NCBI RefSeq assembly: GCF_000013185.1
Contig: NC_007984.1
Span: 476,118-540,117 of the forward strand
Direction of reading: 5' to 3'
Origin: Baumannia cicadellinicola str. Hc (Homalodisca coagulata)
GTDB taxonomy: Bacteria > Pseudomonadota > Gammaproteobacteria > Enterobacterales > Enterobacteriaceae
DNA length: 64,000 bases
Every line of letters starts with the position of its first letter. Within the stretch, counting starts at the first letter, position 1. The position numbers and the translations under genes are program-made. This document shows, piece by piece, positions 19,197 through 28,798 of the stretch. The notes under the pieces are model-generated. The model was not told where the DNA came from. It saw only the letters and a program-made list of their open reading frames with translations, and ran no database searches.

Positions 19197-19820
19197 TTAA
19201 TCTTCACATTGATTAAAACGAATAGATGCTTCATCCCAGTTTACTATGTTCCAGAAAGATTTAATATAATCAGAACGACGATTTTGATATTTAAGATAAT
19301 AAGCATGTTCCCAAACATCAAGACCTAGTATTGGATAACCTGATACACTAGATATATTTTCACCCATTAATGGATTATCTTGATTAGCAGTAGAAACTAC
19401 TAATAGTTGATTATTTTTTTTAACTAGCCATGCCCAACCAGAACCAAAACAATTCATAGCTACTTGTTCAAATAGTTCTTGAAATATAATTATACTACCA
19501 AAATCACTTTCAATAGCATTTTTTAGTTTTCCTTGAATTTTAGTTCCGTGTTTTAGTAATTTCCAAAATAAGCTATGATTAGCATGTCCACCAGCATAGT
19601 TACGTAATGCCATTTTTTTGTTATGAGGCACTTGATCTAACTGTTGAATTAATTCTTCAACTGATAATTGAGCAAACTGGGGAAGACTTTCTAGTATAAG
19701 ATTTGCATTTGTAATATAGTTTTGATGATGTTTAGTATAATGAATTTCCATTGTAGTTTGATCAATAAACGGCTCAAAAGCATCAAAACGATAAGGTAAA
19801 GTAGGTAACATAAAAATCAT
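19197..19820 (-). CDS. sodA: Superoxide dismutase, Mn type
   Basis: Converts superoxide to hydrogen peroxide and oxygen in the cytosol. The ATG at 19820 is chosen because [17 protein letters not shown] aligns with the family start and a GAGGT Shine-Dalgarno lies about 7 bp upstream; the frame extends 12 codons further without homology. The metal ligands are present: His in MEIHYTKHH, His in [10 protein letters not shown], and Asp and His in [10 protein letters not shown]. The Gln in STANQDNPL and overall sequence point to the Mn form rather than Fe. Length is 207 residues, as usual. It follows nfuA by 32 bp. Confidence 0.95.
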   Translation of the reverse strand: MIFMLPTLPYRFDAFEPFIDQTTMEIHYTKHHQNYITNANLILESLPQFAQLSVEELIQQLDQVPHNKKMALRNYAGGHANHSLFWKLLKHGTKIQGKLKNAIESDFGSIIIFQELFEQVAMNCFGSGWAWLVKKNNQLLVVSTANQDNPLMGENISSVSGYPILGLDVWEHAYYLKYQNRRSDYIKSFWNIVNWDEASIRFNQCED

Positions 19821-19852
19821 ATTTAGAACCTCATATTTATAATGAATTTTTA

Positions 19853-20425
19853 TCAATAAAAAGAATATTGACTATGATTATGTTGAGTAAGATCTTTTAC
19901 ACCTTTAAGTTCAGGGAATAACTGTAATAATTTTTTTTCTATATGTTCTTTTAATGTATAACTAACCATTGAACAACCATTGCAGCCACCAGAAAATTGT
20001 ATAATTGCAAACATATCTTCAGTAATAGTAATTAAAGTTACTTTTCCACCATGATTTGCTAATTGAGGATTAATACAAGATAAAATAATCTGATTTACAC
20101 GTTCCAATAAAGGAGTATTACTATCTATCTTCTCTATAAGATGTGGAGCTTGAATTATTAATTGCGTTCCTAATTCATCAAGCACGCAATCTATTAATGC
20201 ATCTTCTAAATAAGAAGTACTTAGTTGATCAACATAAACACAAAATTGATCAAACTCTAATTTGATATCTTTTTTTGTTACTGTATCTATTGGACAATAA
20301 GAAAGACTACATTCGGCAATAGGAGTCCCTGGATTTAGAACTAATACACGTATTTGTGTACCTGATTTTTGCTTAGCAAGTAGTGTAGTTAAATATTTTT
20401 GAGCTGTATCAGTAATAATAATCAT
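19853..20425 (-). CDS. nfuA: Fe/S biogenesis protein NfuA
   Basis: Carries and delivers [4Fe-4S] clusters, especially under oxidative stress. It has an N-terminal degenerate A-type domain (about 1-95, [16 protein letters not shown]) and a C-terminal Nfu domain (about 105-190) with the cluster-binding CNGC in [18 protein letters not shown]. Length is 190 residues, as usual. It sits beside bioH as in E. coli, but gntX between them is missing. It complements the suf operon at the left edge. Confidence 0.96.
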   Translation of the reverse strand: MIIITDTAQKYLTTLLAKQKSGTQIRVLVLNPGTPIAECSLSYCPIDTVTKKDIKLEFDQFCVYVDQLSTSYLEDALIDCVLDELGTQLIIQAPHLIEKIDSNTPLLERVNQIILSCINPQLANHGGKVTLITITEDMFAIIQFSGGCNGCSMVSYTLKEHIEKKLLQLFPELKGVKDLTQHNHSQYSFY

Positions 20426-20572
20426 TCTAATGAATAATCTTACTCATATAATAATTATGTTATTACTTATGATACTTGATCCATTACAATAGATAAAGGA
20501 TTTTATCCTAATCATCATTTATAATGTATAATGATATAAATAAAATTATGTAGCTATAATATAGCTTTTTGT

Positions 20573-21334
20573 ATGTCTAGGTCTAGTAAAAAAAAACTAG
20601 TATTACTACATGGATGGGGTTTTACCACAAACGTATGGTCTTGTATTGAACCTCAATTATCTTCACATTTTTATATATATAATATTGAATTGCCCGGTTA
20701 TGGTAATTTAGCCAATTATGCTAACTTAACAGTAACACAAATGGCGAATATTTTAGTTACTAAAATACCAGATAAAACTTTATTACTTGGTTGGTCACTT
20801 GGTGGTTTAGTAGCAACTAAAATAGCTCAGTTATGGCCTGAAAAAATATTAGGATTGATTACTGTGGCTTCTTCACCATGCTTTTCTTCAACGGCAGGAT
20901 GGCCTGGTATTAAGCCTAAATTTTTTTATGATTTTTTTAATAAATTAAATACGAATATAATTCATACAATAAACAATTTTATTGTATTACAAACTATGAA
21001 TACAAATTCATCATATAGTGATACACGTTGGCTAAAGAAACAGTTTTTTTCGCAAAAAATACCATCGATACATGTATTAAATGCAGGATTAATGCTATTA
21101 TTTAAATGTGATTTGCGTTATGTATTACCTACAATTAAATTACCGTTATTACGTTTATATGGAAATTTAGACCCATTAATTCCCGAAAAAAGCATACAAA
21201 TAATTGATAAACTATGTTTATCTCAATCTAATAGCCTTAGTATTACTTTCTATGGAGCAGCTCATGTTCCATTTTTATCTCATGCAAGGATTTTTTGTCG
21301 TCAGTTATTTTTTTTTAGTTCATTAATTAAATAA
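20573..21334 (+). CDS. bioH: Pimeloyl-ACP methyl ester esterase BioH
   Basis: Alpha/beta hydrolase that removes the methyl ester from pimeloyl-ACP, completing the fatty-acid-derived precursor for biotin. The catalytic triad is visible: Ser in LLGWSLGGLV (about 75), Asp in GNLDPLIP and His in GAAHVPFLSH. LVLLHGWGF and TVASSPCFS match BioH. Length is 253 residues against 256 usual, with a slightly shortened N-terminus. Start choice is soft because no clear Shine-Dalgarno is seen. A kept bioH suggests a biotin role, which makes the damaged birA elsewhere in the window notable. Confidence 0.92.
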   Translation: MSRSSKKKLVLLHGWGFTTNVWSCIEPQLSSHFYIYNIELPGYGNLANYANLTVTQMANILVTKIPDKTLLLGWSLGGLVATKIAQLWPEKILGLITVASSPCFSSTAGWPGIKPKFFYDFFNKLNTNIIHTINNFIVLQTMNTNSSYSDTRWLKKQFFSQKIPSIHVLNAGLMLLFKCDLRYVLPTIKLPLLRLYGNLDPLIPEKSIQIIDKLCLSQSNSLSITFYGAAHVPFLSHARIFCRQLFFFSSLIK

Positions 21335-21402
21335 TTAATTGGTCTACATACTGACTTAGTTTATAAATATTTAAGTTTATGATCGCTATCTAATTAAATA
21401 GC

Positions 21403-21432
21403 TTGATTAAATCACCGTTAATACATTACTAT
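21403..21432 (+). promoter_or_regulatory. Candidate sigma70 promoter for the tRNA-Ile/tRNA-Ala pair
   Basis: TTGATT (21403-21408) and TACTAT (21427-21432) are separated by 18 bp and lie 11 bp before the first tRNA base. Position and spacing fit a stable-RNA promoter, but both boxes are imperfect and the DNA is A/T-rich, so chance matches are likely. Confidence 0.3.
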
Positions 21433-21443
21433 TAGCCTGGTAT

Positions 21444-21517
21444 AGGCTTGTAGCTCAGTTGGTTAGAGCACACCCCTGATAAGGGTGAGGTCAGTGGTTC
21501 GAATCCACTCAAGCCTA
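21444..21517 (+). tRNA. tRNA-Ile (GAT), CCA not encoded
   Basis: A full cloverleaf starting AGGCTTG and closing CAAGCCT plus discriminator A. The D arm is GCTCAGTTGGTTAGAGC, the anticodon loop CTGATAA has anticodon GAT, and the T arm is GTGGTTCGAATCCAC. The genomic bases after the discriminator are CTC, so CCA must be added after transcription. It nearly matches the spacer tRNA-Ile of enterobacterial rRNA operons, but no rRNA gene flanks it. Confidence 0.97.
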
Positions 21518-21544
21518 CTCAGTATAATTATATACTATTATTGT

Positions 21545-21617
21545 GGGGCTATAGCTCAGCTGGTAGAGCGCCTGTTTTGCACGCAGGAGGTCAGCGGTTC
21601 AATCCCGCTTAGCTCCA
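21545..21617 (+). tRNA. tRNA-Ala (TGC), CCA not encoded
   Basis: The acceptor stem GGGGCTA pairs with TAGCTCC and includes the G3-U70 wobble, the identity element for AlaRS. The anticodon loop TTTGCAC holds TGC, and the T arm is GCGGTTCAATCCCGC. The discriminator A is followed by TTT, so CCA is not encoded. It lies 27 bp after tRNA-Ile, an order typical of a 16S-23S spacer, but stands alone here. Confidence 0.97.
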
Positions 21618-21666
21618 TTTTACTAAATGTAATAAGTTACGTAAGAAAAATCCTGTTGAGTAATTC

Positions 21667-22110
21667 ATGAAGGCGGCTATTCAAATCCAATTACTGAGTC
21701 AAGCAGAAAAGTTATGTCAACAACGTCATGCACGTATGACCCCACAACGTTTAGAAGTATTACGTCTAATGATTAAACAAAACAACGCGATTAGTGCCTA
21801 TGAATTACTTGATTTATTACGTAAATCAGAACCACAAGCAAAACCACCTACTATTTACCGCGCGTTAGATTTTTTAATGGAACAAGGTTTTATTCATAGA
21901 GTAGAATCCACAAATAGTTTTATGCTTTGTCATGATTTTACCGATCCTTCACATACATCAGCATTTTTTATTTGCGATCGATGTGGTCATGTTACTGAGA
22001 AAACTGCAGAAAATATTAGAAATATTTTGCAAAAAATGGCTGCTAAAGCTAGTTTTACTATGTCTTATAATGTAGTAGAAACACACGGTGTTTGTCCACA
22101 ATGTAGATAA
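21667..22110 (+). CDS. zur: Zinc uptake regulator Zur (Fur family), short C-terminus
   Basis: Fur-family repressor that senses zinc. The winged helix is clear (RMTPQRLEVLRLM, PPTIYRALDFLMEQGFIHRVEST), followed by a dimerisation domain with the two structural-zinc pairs CDRC and CPQC. The regulatory-site residues (C in FMLCHDF, H in DPSHTSAFF) are kept. It ends one residue after CPQC at 147 residues; E. coli Zur has about 171 with a His-rich tail. It is followed by tusDCB. Few transcription regulators survive in such genomes, and no zinc-uptake operon is in this window. Confidence 0.92.
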   Translation: MKAAIQIQLLSQAEKLCQQRHARMTPQRLEVLRLMIKQNNAISAYELLDLLRKSEPQAKPPTIYRALDFLMEQGFIHRVESTNSFMLCHDFTDPSHTSAFFICDRCGHVTEKTAENIRNILQKMAAKASFTMSYNVVETHGVCPQCR

Positions 22111-22225
22111 ATTTAGAAAACATAAATAGTTTCATACTAATAAAATTAATTCTTCTACGTAAAATATTATTAATATAAATCAACTAAGTTCACATAAATA
22201 TAGCCAGAAATTATGCTATTGCCTT

Positions 22226-22597
22226 ATGATTACTGGTCCTGCCTATGGAAACCAAAGGGCTAGTAGTGCTTTGCAGTTTGCTCAAGCATTATTAAATTAT
22301 GGACACTATATTAAGACAATATTTTTTTATCAAGATGGTGTATATAATGCTAATAAATTTATTACGCCTGCTAGTGATGAAAAAAATTTATTACTTGCTT
22401 GGGAAAAATTAGCAATACAACATAAGGTATCTTTGCATATATGTATTACCGCTGCACTACGTCGTGGTATTATAGATGATCAACAAGCAAGAGAGCTAAA
22501 TTTATCAGGATTTAACTTACATTCTACTTTTAAAATAAGTAGCCTTAGTTATTTTGGACAAGCTGTATTGCACTGTGATCGCTTAATCCAATTTTAG
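22226..22597 (+). CDS. tusD: Sulfur relay protein TusD (N-terminus shifted to an internal ATG)
   Basis: Part of the TusBCD complex that passes sulfur from TusA to TusE for 2-thiolation of tRNA wobble uridine. The active Cys is in SLHICITAALRRG; GPAYGNQRASSALQFAQALL and FFYQDGVYNA match TusD. The first in-frame ATG aligns with residue 6 of E. coli TusD (recalled MRFAIVVTGPAYG), so the first beta-strand is shortened. No in-frame start or Shine-Dalgarno lies upstream. An out-of-frame ATG at 22213 fits the ancestral start if two single bases were lost. Confidence 0.9.
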   Translation: MITGPAYGNQRASSALQFAQALLNYGHYIKTIFFYQDGVYNANKFITPASDEKNLLLAWEKLAIQHKVSLHICITAALRRGIIDDQQARELNLSGFNLHSTFKISSLSYFGQAVLHCDRLIQF

Positions 22598-22608
22598 AGA
22601 ATAATAAC

Positions 22609-22968
22609 ATGAAAAGCATTGCTGTAATGTTTACTCATGGACCACATTTTAATGCTTCTGGACGTGAAGGGTTAGATACTATCTTAGCGATATCAGCTAT
22701 TTGTCAAAAAATAGGCATTTTTTTTATTGCTGACGGTATCTTTTTATTACTTCCGAATCAGGAACCAGCAAAAATTTTAGCAAAAAACTTTGTAAACTTA
22801 TTTAAAATATTGCCTTTGTATGAAATAAATTGTTTATATTTATATGCTAATTCAGCAATTCAACGCGGTTTTAATATGCAGACTAATTTAATTTTAGAAG
22901 TAGAATGGCTCCAAACAGATATTTGGAATAAAAAACTTTCAGCTTATAACCATGTATTAACCTTTTAA
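22609..22968 (+). CDS. tusC: Sulfur relay protein TusC
   Basis: Structural subunit of the TusBCD heterohexamer of the tRNA 2-thiouridine pathway. MKSIAVMFTHGPH, SGREGLDTILAISAI and IFFIADGIFLLLPNQEP match TusC, and the full 119 residues are present. It starts 11 bp after tusD and ends 9 bp before tusB. It carries no catalytic cysteine, as is normal for this subunit. Confidence 0.93.
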   Translation: MKSIAVMFTHGPHFNASGREGLDTILAISAICQKIGIFFIADGIFLLLPNQEPAKILAKNFVNLFKILPLYEINCLYLYANSAIQRGFNMQTNLILEVEWLQTDIWNKKLSAYNHVLTF

Positions 22969-22977
22969 GCAATAATT

Positions 22978-23265
22978 ATGCTTTATACTATTAGTCATTC
23001 TCCTTATCTTTATGATATTAAATGGTTATTACAGATTATAACACCAAAAGATGATATCTTACTATGGGCAGATGGCGTTATCTCTGGATTAAATAATTCA
23101 CCAACGCTACATGCTTTAACAAAGACATCTTTAACTATTTATGCATTAAAGAATGATATCTTAGCTCGCGGTTTATATCCTCATTTTTCTCGTACAATTG
23201 TGGTAATTAGTTATACTGAGTTTGTAATGCTTACGGAAAAACATTCACAGCAGATAGCTTGGTAA
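22978..23265 (+). CDS. tusB: Sulfur relay protein TusB
   Basis: Third subunit of TusBCD. MLYTISHSPYLYD, DDILLWADGVISGL and the C-terminal TEFVMLTEKHSQQIAW match TusB; length is 95 residues, as in E. coli. It is the last tus gene before rpsL, as in E. coli. With tusD and tusC complete apart from the tusD start, the sulfur relay is probably active and supplies MnmA. Confidence 0.93.
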   Translation: MLYTISHSPYLYDIKWLLQIITPKDDILLWADGVISGLNNSPTLHALTKTSLTIYALKNDILARGLYPHFSRTIVVISYTEFVMLTEKHSQQIAW

Positions 23266-23322
23266 AATTAAACAATATTTATTCATTTATAATAATATAT
23301 AATTTCCAAGGAATAATATTTA

Positions 23323-23697
23323 ATGGTAACTATTAATCAACTAGTACGCCATCCTCGCTCTATGAAAGTTGCAAAAAGCAATGTTCCAGCGTTAGAAGGT
23401 TGTCCGCAAAAACGCGGAGTATGTACTCGTGTATATACTACTACCCCTAAAAAACCAAACTCGGCTTTACGTAAAGTATGTAGAGTCCGCTTAACTAATG
23501 GTTTTGAAGTTACCTCCTATATAGGAGGTGAAGGTCATAATTTACAAGAACATTCAGTCATACTAATTCGTGGTGGGCGTGTAAAAGATCTTCCTGGTGT
23601 TCGCTATCATACTTTACGTGGTACTCTTGATTGCTCTGGGGTAAAGGATCGCAAAAAAGGGCGTTCTAAGTACGGTGTAAAAAAACAAAAAGTTTAA
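23323..23697 (+). CDS. rpsL: 30S ribosomal protein S12
   Basis: Decoding-centre protein of the small subunit. [34 protein letters not shown] (with the lysine linked to streptomycin sensitivity), [13 protein letters not shown] and the basic C-terminus are all present in 124 residues. An AAGGA ribosome binding site precedes the ATG. It is the first gene of the str operon, 57 bp after tusB. In E. coli the rpsL-rpsG gap is the S7 repression target; here the gap is 58 bp and mostly A/T. Confidence 0.98.
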   Translation: MVTINQLVRHPRSMKVAKSNVPALEGCPQKRGVCTRVYTTTPKKPNSALRKVCRVRLTNGFEVTSYIGGEGHNLQEHSVILIRGGRVKDLPGVRYHTLRGTLDCSGVKDRKKGRSKYGVKKQKV

Positions 23698-23755
23698 TAA
23701 ATAATATGATTTAAATATTCAATAATATTATAATTAATAGTAATGGAGTATTTAT

Positions 23756-24226
23756 ATGCCACGTCGTCGTCTGATTGGTCAACGTAAAATTTTACCAGAT
23801 CCAAAGTTAGGATCTGAACGTTTAGCTAAATTTATTAATATTTTGATGAAAAATGGCAAAAAATCTCTTGCTGAAACAATAGTATATTCAGCATTAGAAA
23901 TCATAGCTAAACGTTCAGGCAAAAATTATCTAGAAGCTTTTGAAGCAGCTCTAGATAATGTACGTCCTGCTATTGAAGTTAAATCTCGTCGTGTTGGTGG
24001 TTCTACTTATCAAGTTCCGGTAGAAGTACGTTCAATACGTCGCGATACTTTAGCAATGCGTTGGATAGTTGAAGCTGCTAGAAAAAGAAGTGATAAGTCT
24101 ATGGCTATACGTTTAGCTAATGAACTTGTTGATGCTACAGAACATAAAGGTGCTGCTGTCAAAAAACGTGAAGAAGTTCATCGTATGGCTGATGCTAATA
24201 AAGCATTTGCCCATTATAGATGGTAA
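23756..24226 (+). CDS. rpsG: 30S ribosomal protein S7
   Basis: Primary 16S rRNA-binding protein that organises the 30S head. [28 protein letters not shown] and [17 protein letters not shown] are standard, and the C-terminus [15 protein letters not shown] ends as in the 156-residue form. TGGAG lies 8-9 bp before the ATG. In E. coli S7 is the translational repressor of this operon; whether the site survives cannot be judged by eye. Confidence 0.98.
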   Translation: MPRRRLIGQRKILPDPKLGSERLAKFINILMKNGKKSLAETIVYSALEIIAKRSGKNYLEAFEAALDNVRPAIEVKSRRVGGSTYQVPVEVRSIRRDTLAMRWIVEAARKRSDKSMAIRLANELVDATEHKGAAVKKREEVHRMADANKAFAHYRW

Positions 24227-24330
24227 CTTGACGGTATAATTCTATAAGCTATTTTAACTATTAGTTATTTTAGTGTATTTTCTACATGACTTAATACCAA
24301 AAACAAACGTGCCAATCATTGAGGATAAAA

Positions 24331-26448
24331 ATGGCTCGGATAACACCTATTGCATACTACCGTAACATAGGTATTAGTGCACACATTGATGCTGGTAAAA
24401 CAACTACTACTGAACGTATCTTATTTTATACTGGTGTTAATCATAAAATTGGTGAAGTGCACCATGGTGCAGCTACGATGGATTGGATGGCACAAGAGCA
24501 AGAACGAGGTATTACTATTACTTCTGCTGCCACTACCTGTTTTTGGTCAGGTATGGCTAAACAATTTAATGCTCATCGTATTAATATCATTGATACACCT
24601 GGACATGTTGACTTTACCATAGAAGTAGAACGTTCTATGCGAATACTTGATGGTGTAGTCATGATTTATTGTGCTGTTGGAGGAGTACAACCACAGTCGG
24701 AAACAGTATGGCGTCAAGCGAATAAATATAAAGTACCACGTATTGCCTTTGTTAATAAAATGGACCGTATGGGTGCCAATTACTTACGAGTAGTAGAACA
24801 AATTAGAACGCGTCTATCTGCTAAACCAGTTCCCATACAATTAGCAATAGGAGCAGAAGAAAATTTCACAGGTGTTATTGATTTAGTTAAAATGAAAGCT
24901 ATTCATTGGAATGAAGCTGACCAAGGCATCAGTTTTACTTATGGTAATATACCTACTGAAATGCTAGATTTAGCTGAAAAATGGCATCAAAACTTAGTAG
25001 AAATAGCAGTAGAAGCTTCTACTGAACTAATGGAAAAATATTTAAATAGTGAAATTATTTCTGAAGAAGAAATAAAAGCTAGTCTTCGTCAACTTGTTTT
25101 AAATAACGATATTATACTTGTAACTTGTGGTTCTGCCTTTAAAAATAAAGGTGTACAAGCACTCTTAGATGCAGTAATTGAATATTTACCTGCTCCTACT
25201 GATGTTTCGATTGTTAATCGAATGCTAACAGTTGAAAATAAACAAACAAAAATATACGATAATTCATTGTCTAGTGATAAAGCACCATTTTCAGCACTAG
25301 CATTTAAAATAGCTACTGACCCATTCGTTGGTAATTTAACTTTTTTTCGTGTTTACTCAGGTATGGTAAGTAGTGGAGATATGGTTTTTAATTCAGTAAA
25401 AGAAAAACGTGAGCGTTTTGGTCGTATTGTACAAATGCATGCTAATAAACGTGAAGAGATAAAAGAAGTGCATGCAGGCGATATTGCTGCGGCAATTGGT
25501 CTTAAAGATGTCACTACTGGTGATACTTTGTGTGATCCAGAAGCACCAATTATTCTTGAAAAAATGGATTTTCCAGAACCTGTTATCTCTGTTGCTGTTG
25601 AACCAAAAACGAAAGCAGATCAAGAAAAAATGGGATTTGCTTTGAATCGTTTAGCACAAGAAGATCCTTCTTTTCATGTATGGATAGATGAAGAATCAGG
25701 AGAAACTATTATAGCAGGTATGGGTGAATTACATTTAGAAATTCTTATAGATAGAATGCGACGTGAATTTAATGTTCTTGCTAATGTTGGTAAACCACAG
25801 GTTGCTTATAGAGAAACAATTCGTGTTACTGTTGAACAAGAAGGTAAATTTATTCGTCAATCTGGTGGCCGTGGTCAATTTGGTCATGTTTGGTTACGTA
25901 TAGAACCAATGGAACCAGGTGGTAAAACATACGAATTTCTGAATGAAATTGTTGGTGGTGTAATTCCTAAAGAGTATTTACCAGCAGTAGATAAAGGTAT
26001 TCAAGAACAGCTAAAGAGTGGTATTTTAGCAGGTTATCCTATCGTAGATGTGCGAGTTGCTGTTTTTGATGGTTCCTACCACGAAGTAGATTCATCTGAA
26101 ATGGCATTTAAGCTGGCAGCCTCTATTGCCTTTAAAGAAGGTTTTATGAAGGCTAAGCCTATTCTTCTAGAACCTATAATGCAGGTAGAAGTTGAAACCC
26201 CTGAAGATTATATGGGTGATGTTATTGGTGACTTAAATCGTCGTCGTGGAATAATTAATGGTATGATAGATAATACTACTGGTAAAACGATTAGAGTGCA
26301 GGTCCCTTTATCAGAGATGTTTGGTTATGCTACTGATCTACGCTCACAGACTCAGGGTCGAGCTTCTTATACTATGGAATTTTTAAAATATCATGAAGTA
26401 CCAAGTCATGTGGTACAAACTATTATTGAAGCTCATCAGACAAAATAG
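24331..26448 (+). CDS. fusA: Elongation factor G
   Basis: Ribosomal translocase GTPase, also used in ribosome recycling. The ATG at 24331 is chosen for [30 protein letters not shown] and a GAGGAT site just upstream; a TTG four codons earlier is in frame. G motifs are [17 protein letters not shown] and NKMDRMG, and domains II-V follow to [11 protein letters not shown]. Length is about 705 residues, as usual. It is preceded by rpsG and followed by tuf. Confidence 0.98.
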   Translation: MARITPIAYYRNIGISAHIDAGKTTTTERILFYTGVNHKIGEVHHGAATMDWMAQEQERGITITSAATTCFWSGMAKQFNAHRINIIDTPGHVDFTIEVERSMRILDGVVMIYCAVGGVQPQSETVWRQANKYKVPRIAFVNKMDRMGANYLRVVEQIRTRLSAKPVPIQLAIGAEENFTGVIDLVKMKAIHWNEADQGISFTYGNIPTEMLDLAEKWHQNLVEIAVEASTELMEKYLNSEIISEEEIKASLRQLVLNNDIILVTCGSAFKNKGVQALLDAVIEYLPAPTDVSIVNRMLTVENKQTKIYDNSLSSDKAPFSALAFKIATDPFVGNLTFFRVYSGMVSSGDMVFNSVKEKRERFGRIVQMHANKREEIKEVHAGDIAAAIGLKDVTTGDTLCDPEAPIILEKMDFPEPVISVAVEPKTKADQEKMGFALNRLAQEDPSFHVWIDEESGETIIAGMGELHLEILIDRMRREFNVLANVGKPQVAYRETIRVTVEQEGKFIRQSGGRGQFGHVWLRIEPMEPGGKTYEFLNEIVGGVIPKEYLPAVDKGIQEQLKSGILAGYPIVDVRVAVFDGSYHEVDSSEMAFKLAASIAFKEGFMKAKPILLEPIMQVEVETPEDYMGDVIGDLNRRRGIINGMIDNTTGKTIRVQVPLSEMFGYATDLRSQTQGRASYTMEFLKYHEVPSHVVQTIIEAHQTK

Positions 26449-26491
26449 GCCATATTTAAGTTTTAAAATGACAAATATTAAAGTTACTCCC

Positions 26492-26520
26492 CCTACTTTT
26501 ACTTAATATAAGTAAGTAGG
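26492..26520 (+). repeat. Hairpin between fusA and tuf
   Basis: CCTACTT pairs with AAGTAGG across an inner ACTT/AAGT stem, making a hairpin 44 bp upstream of the tuf GTG. No T-run follows, so it does not look like a terminator. It may be an mRNA stability or processing element, or part of a remnant tuf promoter region. Confidence 0.35.
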
Positions 26521-26563
26521 TAGATAAACAGCATACTATACATATAGTATAAGGAATATAATA

Positions 26564-27748
26564 GTGTCTAAAGAAAAATTTCAACGTACTAAACTACATA
26601 TTAACGTCGGTACAATAGGTCACGTTGATCATGGTAAAACTACCTTAACCGCTGCGATTACTGCTGTATTAGCTAAGGCTTATGGTGGTAATGCGTTAGC
26701 ATTTGATCAAATAGATAATGCCCCAGAAGAAAAAGCGCGTGGTATTACTATTAATACTTCTCATGTTGAGTATGATACAAAGAATCGTCATTATGCGCAT
26801 GTGGACTGTCCTGGACATGCAGACTATGTTAAAAATATGATTACTGGTGCAGCACAAATGGACGGTGCTATTTTAGTAGTAGCTGCAACTGATGGTCCTA
26901 TGCCTCAAACAAGAGAACATATTTTATTAGCTCGTCAAGTAGGTGTTCCTTATATAATAGTATTTATTAATAAATGTGATATGGTTGATGATAGTGAATT
27001 GTTAGAATTAGTTGAAATAGAAGTACGTGAATTATTGTCGCAGTATGAATTTCCAGGTGAAAATACACCTATAATACGTGGTTCTGCGCTTAAAGCATTA
27101 GAACATGATGTAGATTGGACTAGCAAAATAATAGAATTAGCAGAAGTATTAGATAGCTATATTCCTGAACCAAAGCGTGCAATTGATAAACCATTTTTAT
27201 TACCAATTGAAGACGTTTTTTCTATATCAGGTCGTGGAACTGTCGTAACAGGTAGGGTAGAGCGTGGTATTTTAAAAGTTGGTGAAGAAGTAGAAATAAT
27301 AGGTATTAAAAATACCACTAAGACGACTTGTACCGGTGTAGAAATGTTTCGGAAATTATTAGATGAAGGACGTGCTGGCGAAAATATTGGTGTTTTACTG
27401 CGTGGAGTAAAACGTGATGATGTAGAACGTGGTCAGGTATTAGCTAAACCAGGATCAATTAAACCACACACTAAATTTGCATCAGAAGTCTATATTCTAA
27501 ATAAAGATGAAGGTGGACGTCATACTCCCTTTTTTAAAGGTTATAGACCACAGTTTTACTTCCGTACTACAGATGTAACTGGTACTATTGAATTACCAAT
27601 AGATGTAGAAATGGTAATGCCAGGAGATAATATAAAAATGATAGTTAATTTAATTGCTCCAATTGCTATGGATCAGGGATTAAGATTTGCAATCCGTGAA
27701 GGTGGGCGCACTGTTGGTGCTGGTATTGTCACAGACATTATTGAGTAA
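26564..27748 (+). CDS. tuf: Elongation factor Tu (single hybrid copy between two operons)
   Basis: GTPase that brings aminoacyl-tRNA to the ribosome. It starts at GTG with an AAGGA site 8 bp upstream; E. coli tufA also uses [26 protein letters not shown] and [12 protein letters not shown] are the G motifs, and the 394 residues are complete. Upstream genes are those of the tufA neighbourhood and downstream genes those of tufB (secE-nusG), so this is probably the product of tufA-tufB fusion. No second copy is in the window. Confidence 0.98.
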   Translation: MSKEKFQRTKLHINVGTIGHVDHGKTTLTAAITAVLAKAYGGNALAFDQIDNAPEEKARGITINTSHVEYDTKNRHYAHVDCPGHADYVKNMITGAAQMDGAILVVAATDGPMPQTREHILLARQVGVPYIIVFINKCDMVDDSELLELVEIEVRELLSQYEFPGENTPIIRGSALKALEHDVDWTSKIIELAEVLDSYIPEPKRAIDKPFLLPIEDVFSISGRGTVVTGRVERGILKVGEEVEIIGIKNTTKTTCTGVEMFRKLLDEGRAGENIGVLLRGVKRDDVERGQVLAKPGSIKPHTKFASEVYILNKDEGGRHTPFFKGYRPQFYFRTTDVTGTIELPIDVEMVMPGDNIKMIVNLIAPIAMDQGLRFAIREGGRTVGAGIVTDIIE

Positions 27749-27813
27749 ATACTGCTATTAGATCCTAGATCTATTGAATATAAAAATTAATTTAATTATT
27801 TGAATGATGTGAA

Positions 27814-28197
27814 ATGAGTATTAATACTGAATCTAAAGAAAAAAAAAATAGCCTAGAAAGATTAAAATGGTTTCTTATAATTGCGATTATTATAATCTAT
27901 AGTATTAGTATTTATTGTTATCAATATATAAACTTAACCCTGCAATTATCTGCTTTATTTATTACCGTATTAACGGTATTGATATTAACTCTTATAACAA
28001 AGCAAGGCAAAGTCTTTCTTCGGTTTATAAGTGAAGCTTATATTGAAATGCGTAAAATAATTTGGCCGACTAGCCAAGAAACATTCTATACAACGCTAAT
28101 TATAGCAGTAACAACTATTTTAATGTCGCTTGTTATTTGGGGACTAGATATTTTTCTAGTAAACATTATATCATTTATTACCAGTTTGAGGTTCTAG
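27814..28197 (+). CDS. secE: Protein translocase subunit SecE
   Basis: Inner-membrane clamp of the SecYEG channel. It has three predicted hydrophobic segments (about 19-37, 46-62 and 93-120) and the conserved EAYIEMRKIIWPTSQETFYTT amphipathic region. Length is 127 residues, as in E. coli. An A10 tract (27839-27848) at codons 9-12 is in frame but slippage-prone. Its TAG stop abuts the nusG ATG. Confidence 0.96.
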   Translation: MSINTESKEKKNSLERLKWFLIIAIIIIYSISIYCYQYINLTLQLSALFITVLTVLILTLITKQGKVFLRFISEAYIEMRKIIWPTSQETFYTTLIIAVTTILMSLVIWGLDIFLVNIISFITSLRF

Positions 28198-28743
28198 ATG
28201 TCTGAAGTTTCTCAAAAACGCTGGTATGTTATTCAAGCTTTTTCTGGTCTAGAAGGACGAGTAGCACAATCTCTACGCGAACATATTAAATTATACGCTA
28301 CAGAGAAACTTTTTGGTGAAGTGATAGTGCCTACAGAAGAAGTTGTTGAAATTCGTGGAGGACAACGTCGTAAAAGTGAAAGGAAATTTTTTCCTGGTTA
28401 TGTATTAGTTCATATGGTAATGAATGATAGTAGCTGGCATTTAGTACGTAATGTGCCACGAGTTATGGGTTTTATTGGTGGTACATCAGATCGTCCGTCA
28501 CCTATTAGTGATAAAGAAGTTCTTGCTATTATGAATCGTTTACAGAAAACCGGTGATAAGCCTAGACCAAAAACACTATTCGAACCAGGTGAACTAGTAC
28601 GTGTAAACGATGGACCATTTGCTGATTTTAATGGTGTAGTAGAAGAAGTAGATTACGATAAGAGTCGTCTTAAAGTTTCAGTTTCTATTTTTGGACGTAC
28701 TACTCCCGTTGAGCTAGATTTTAGTCAAGTAGAAAAGGGTTAG
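28198..28743 (+). CDS. nusG: Transcription termination/antitermination factor NusG
   Basis: Binds RNA polymerase and links it to Rho, S10 and ribosomes. The NGN domain ([42 protein letters not shown]) and the C-terminal KOW domain ([35 protein letters not shown]) are intact in 181 residues. It starts with no gap after secE, so translation is coupled. The rrn boxA sites in this window are a likely partner system. Confidence 0.98.
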   Translation: MSEVSQKRWYVIQAFSGLEGRVAQSLREHIKLYATEKLFGEVIVPTEEVVEIRGGQRRKSERKFFPGYVLVHMVMNDSSWHLVRNVPRVMGFIGGTSDRPSPISDKEVLAIMNRLQKTGDKPRPKTLFEPGELVRVNDGPFADFNGVVEEVDYDKSRLKVSVSIFGRTTPVELDFSQVEKG

Positions 28744-28798
28744 GCACAGTAAAACTTTTTTCAAAAAATCAATTAAAGTAGTTTGATAGGAAATTAAA

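Noticed and set aside
21485-21670. A 61-codon frame starting inside tRNA-Ile
   Set aside because: It reads through both tRNA genes; the tRNAs explain the sequence.
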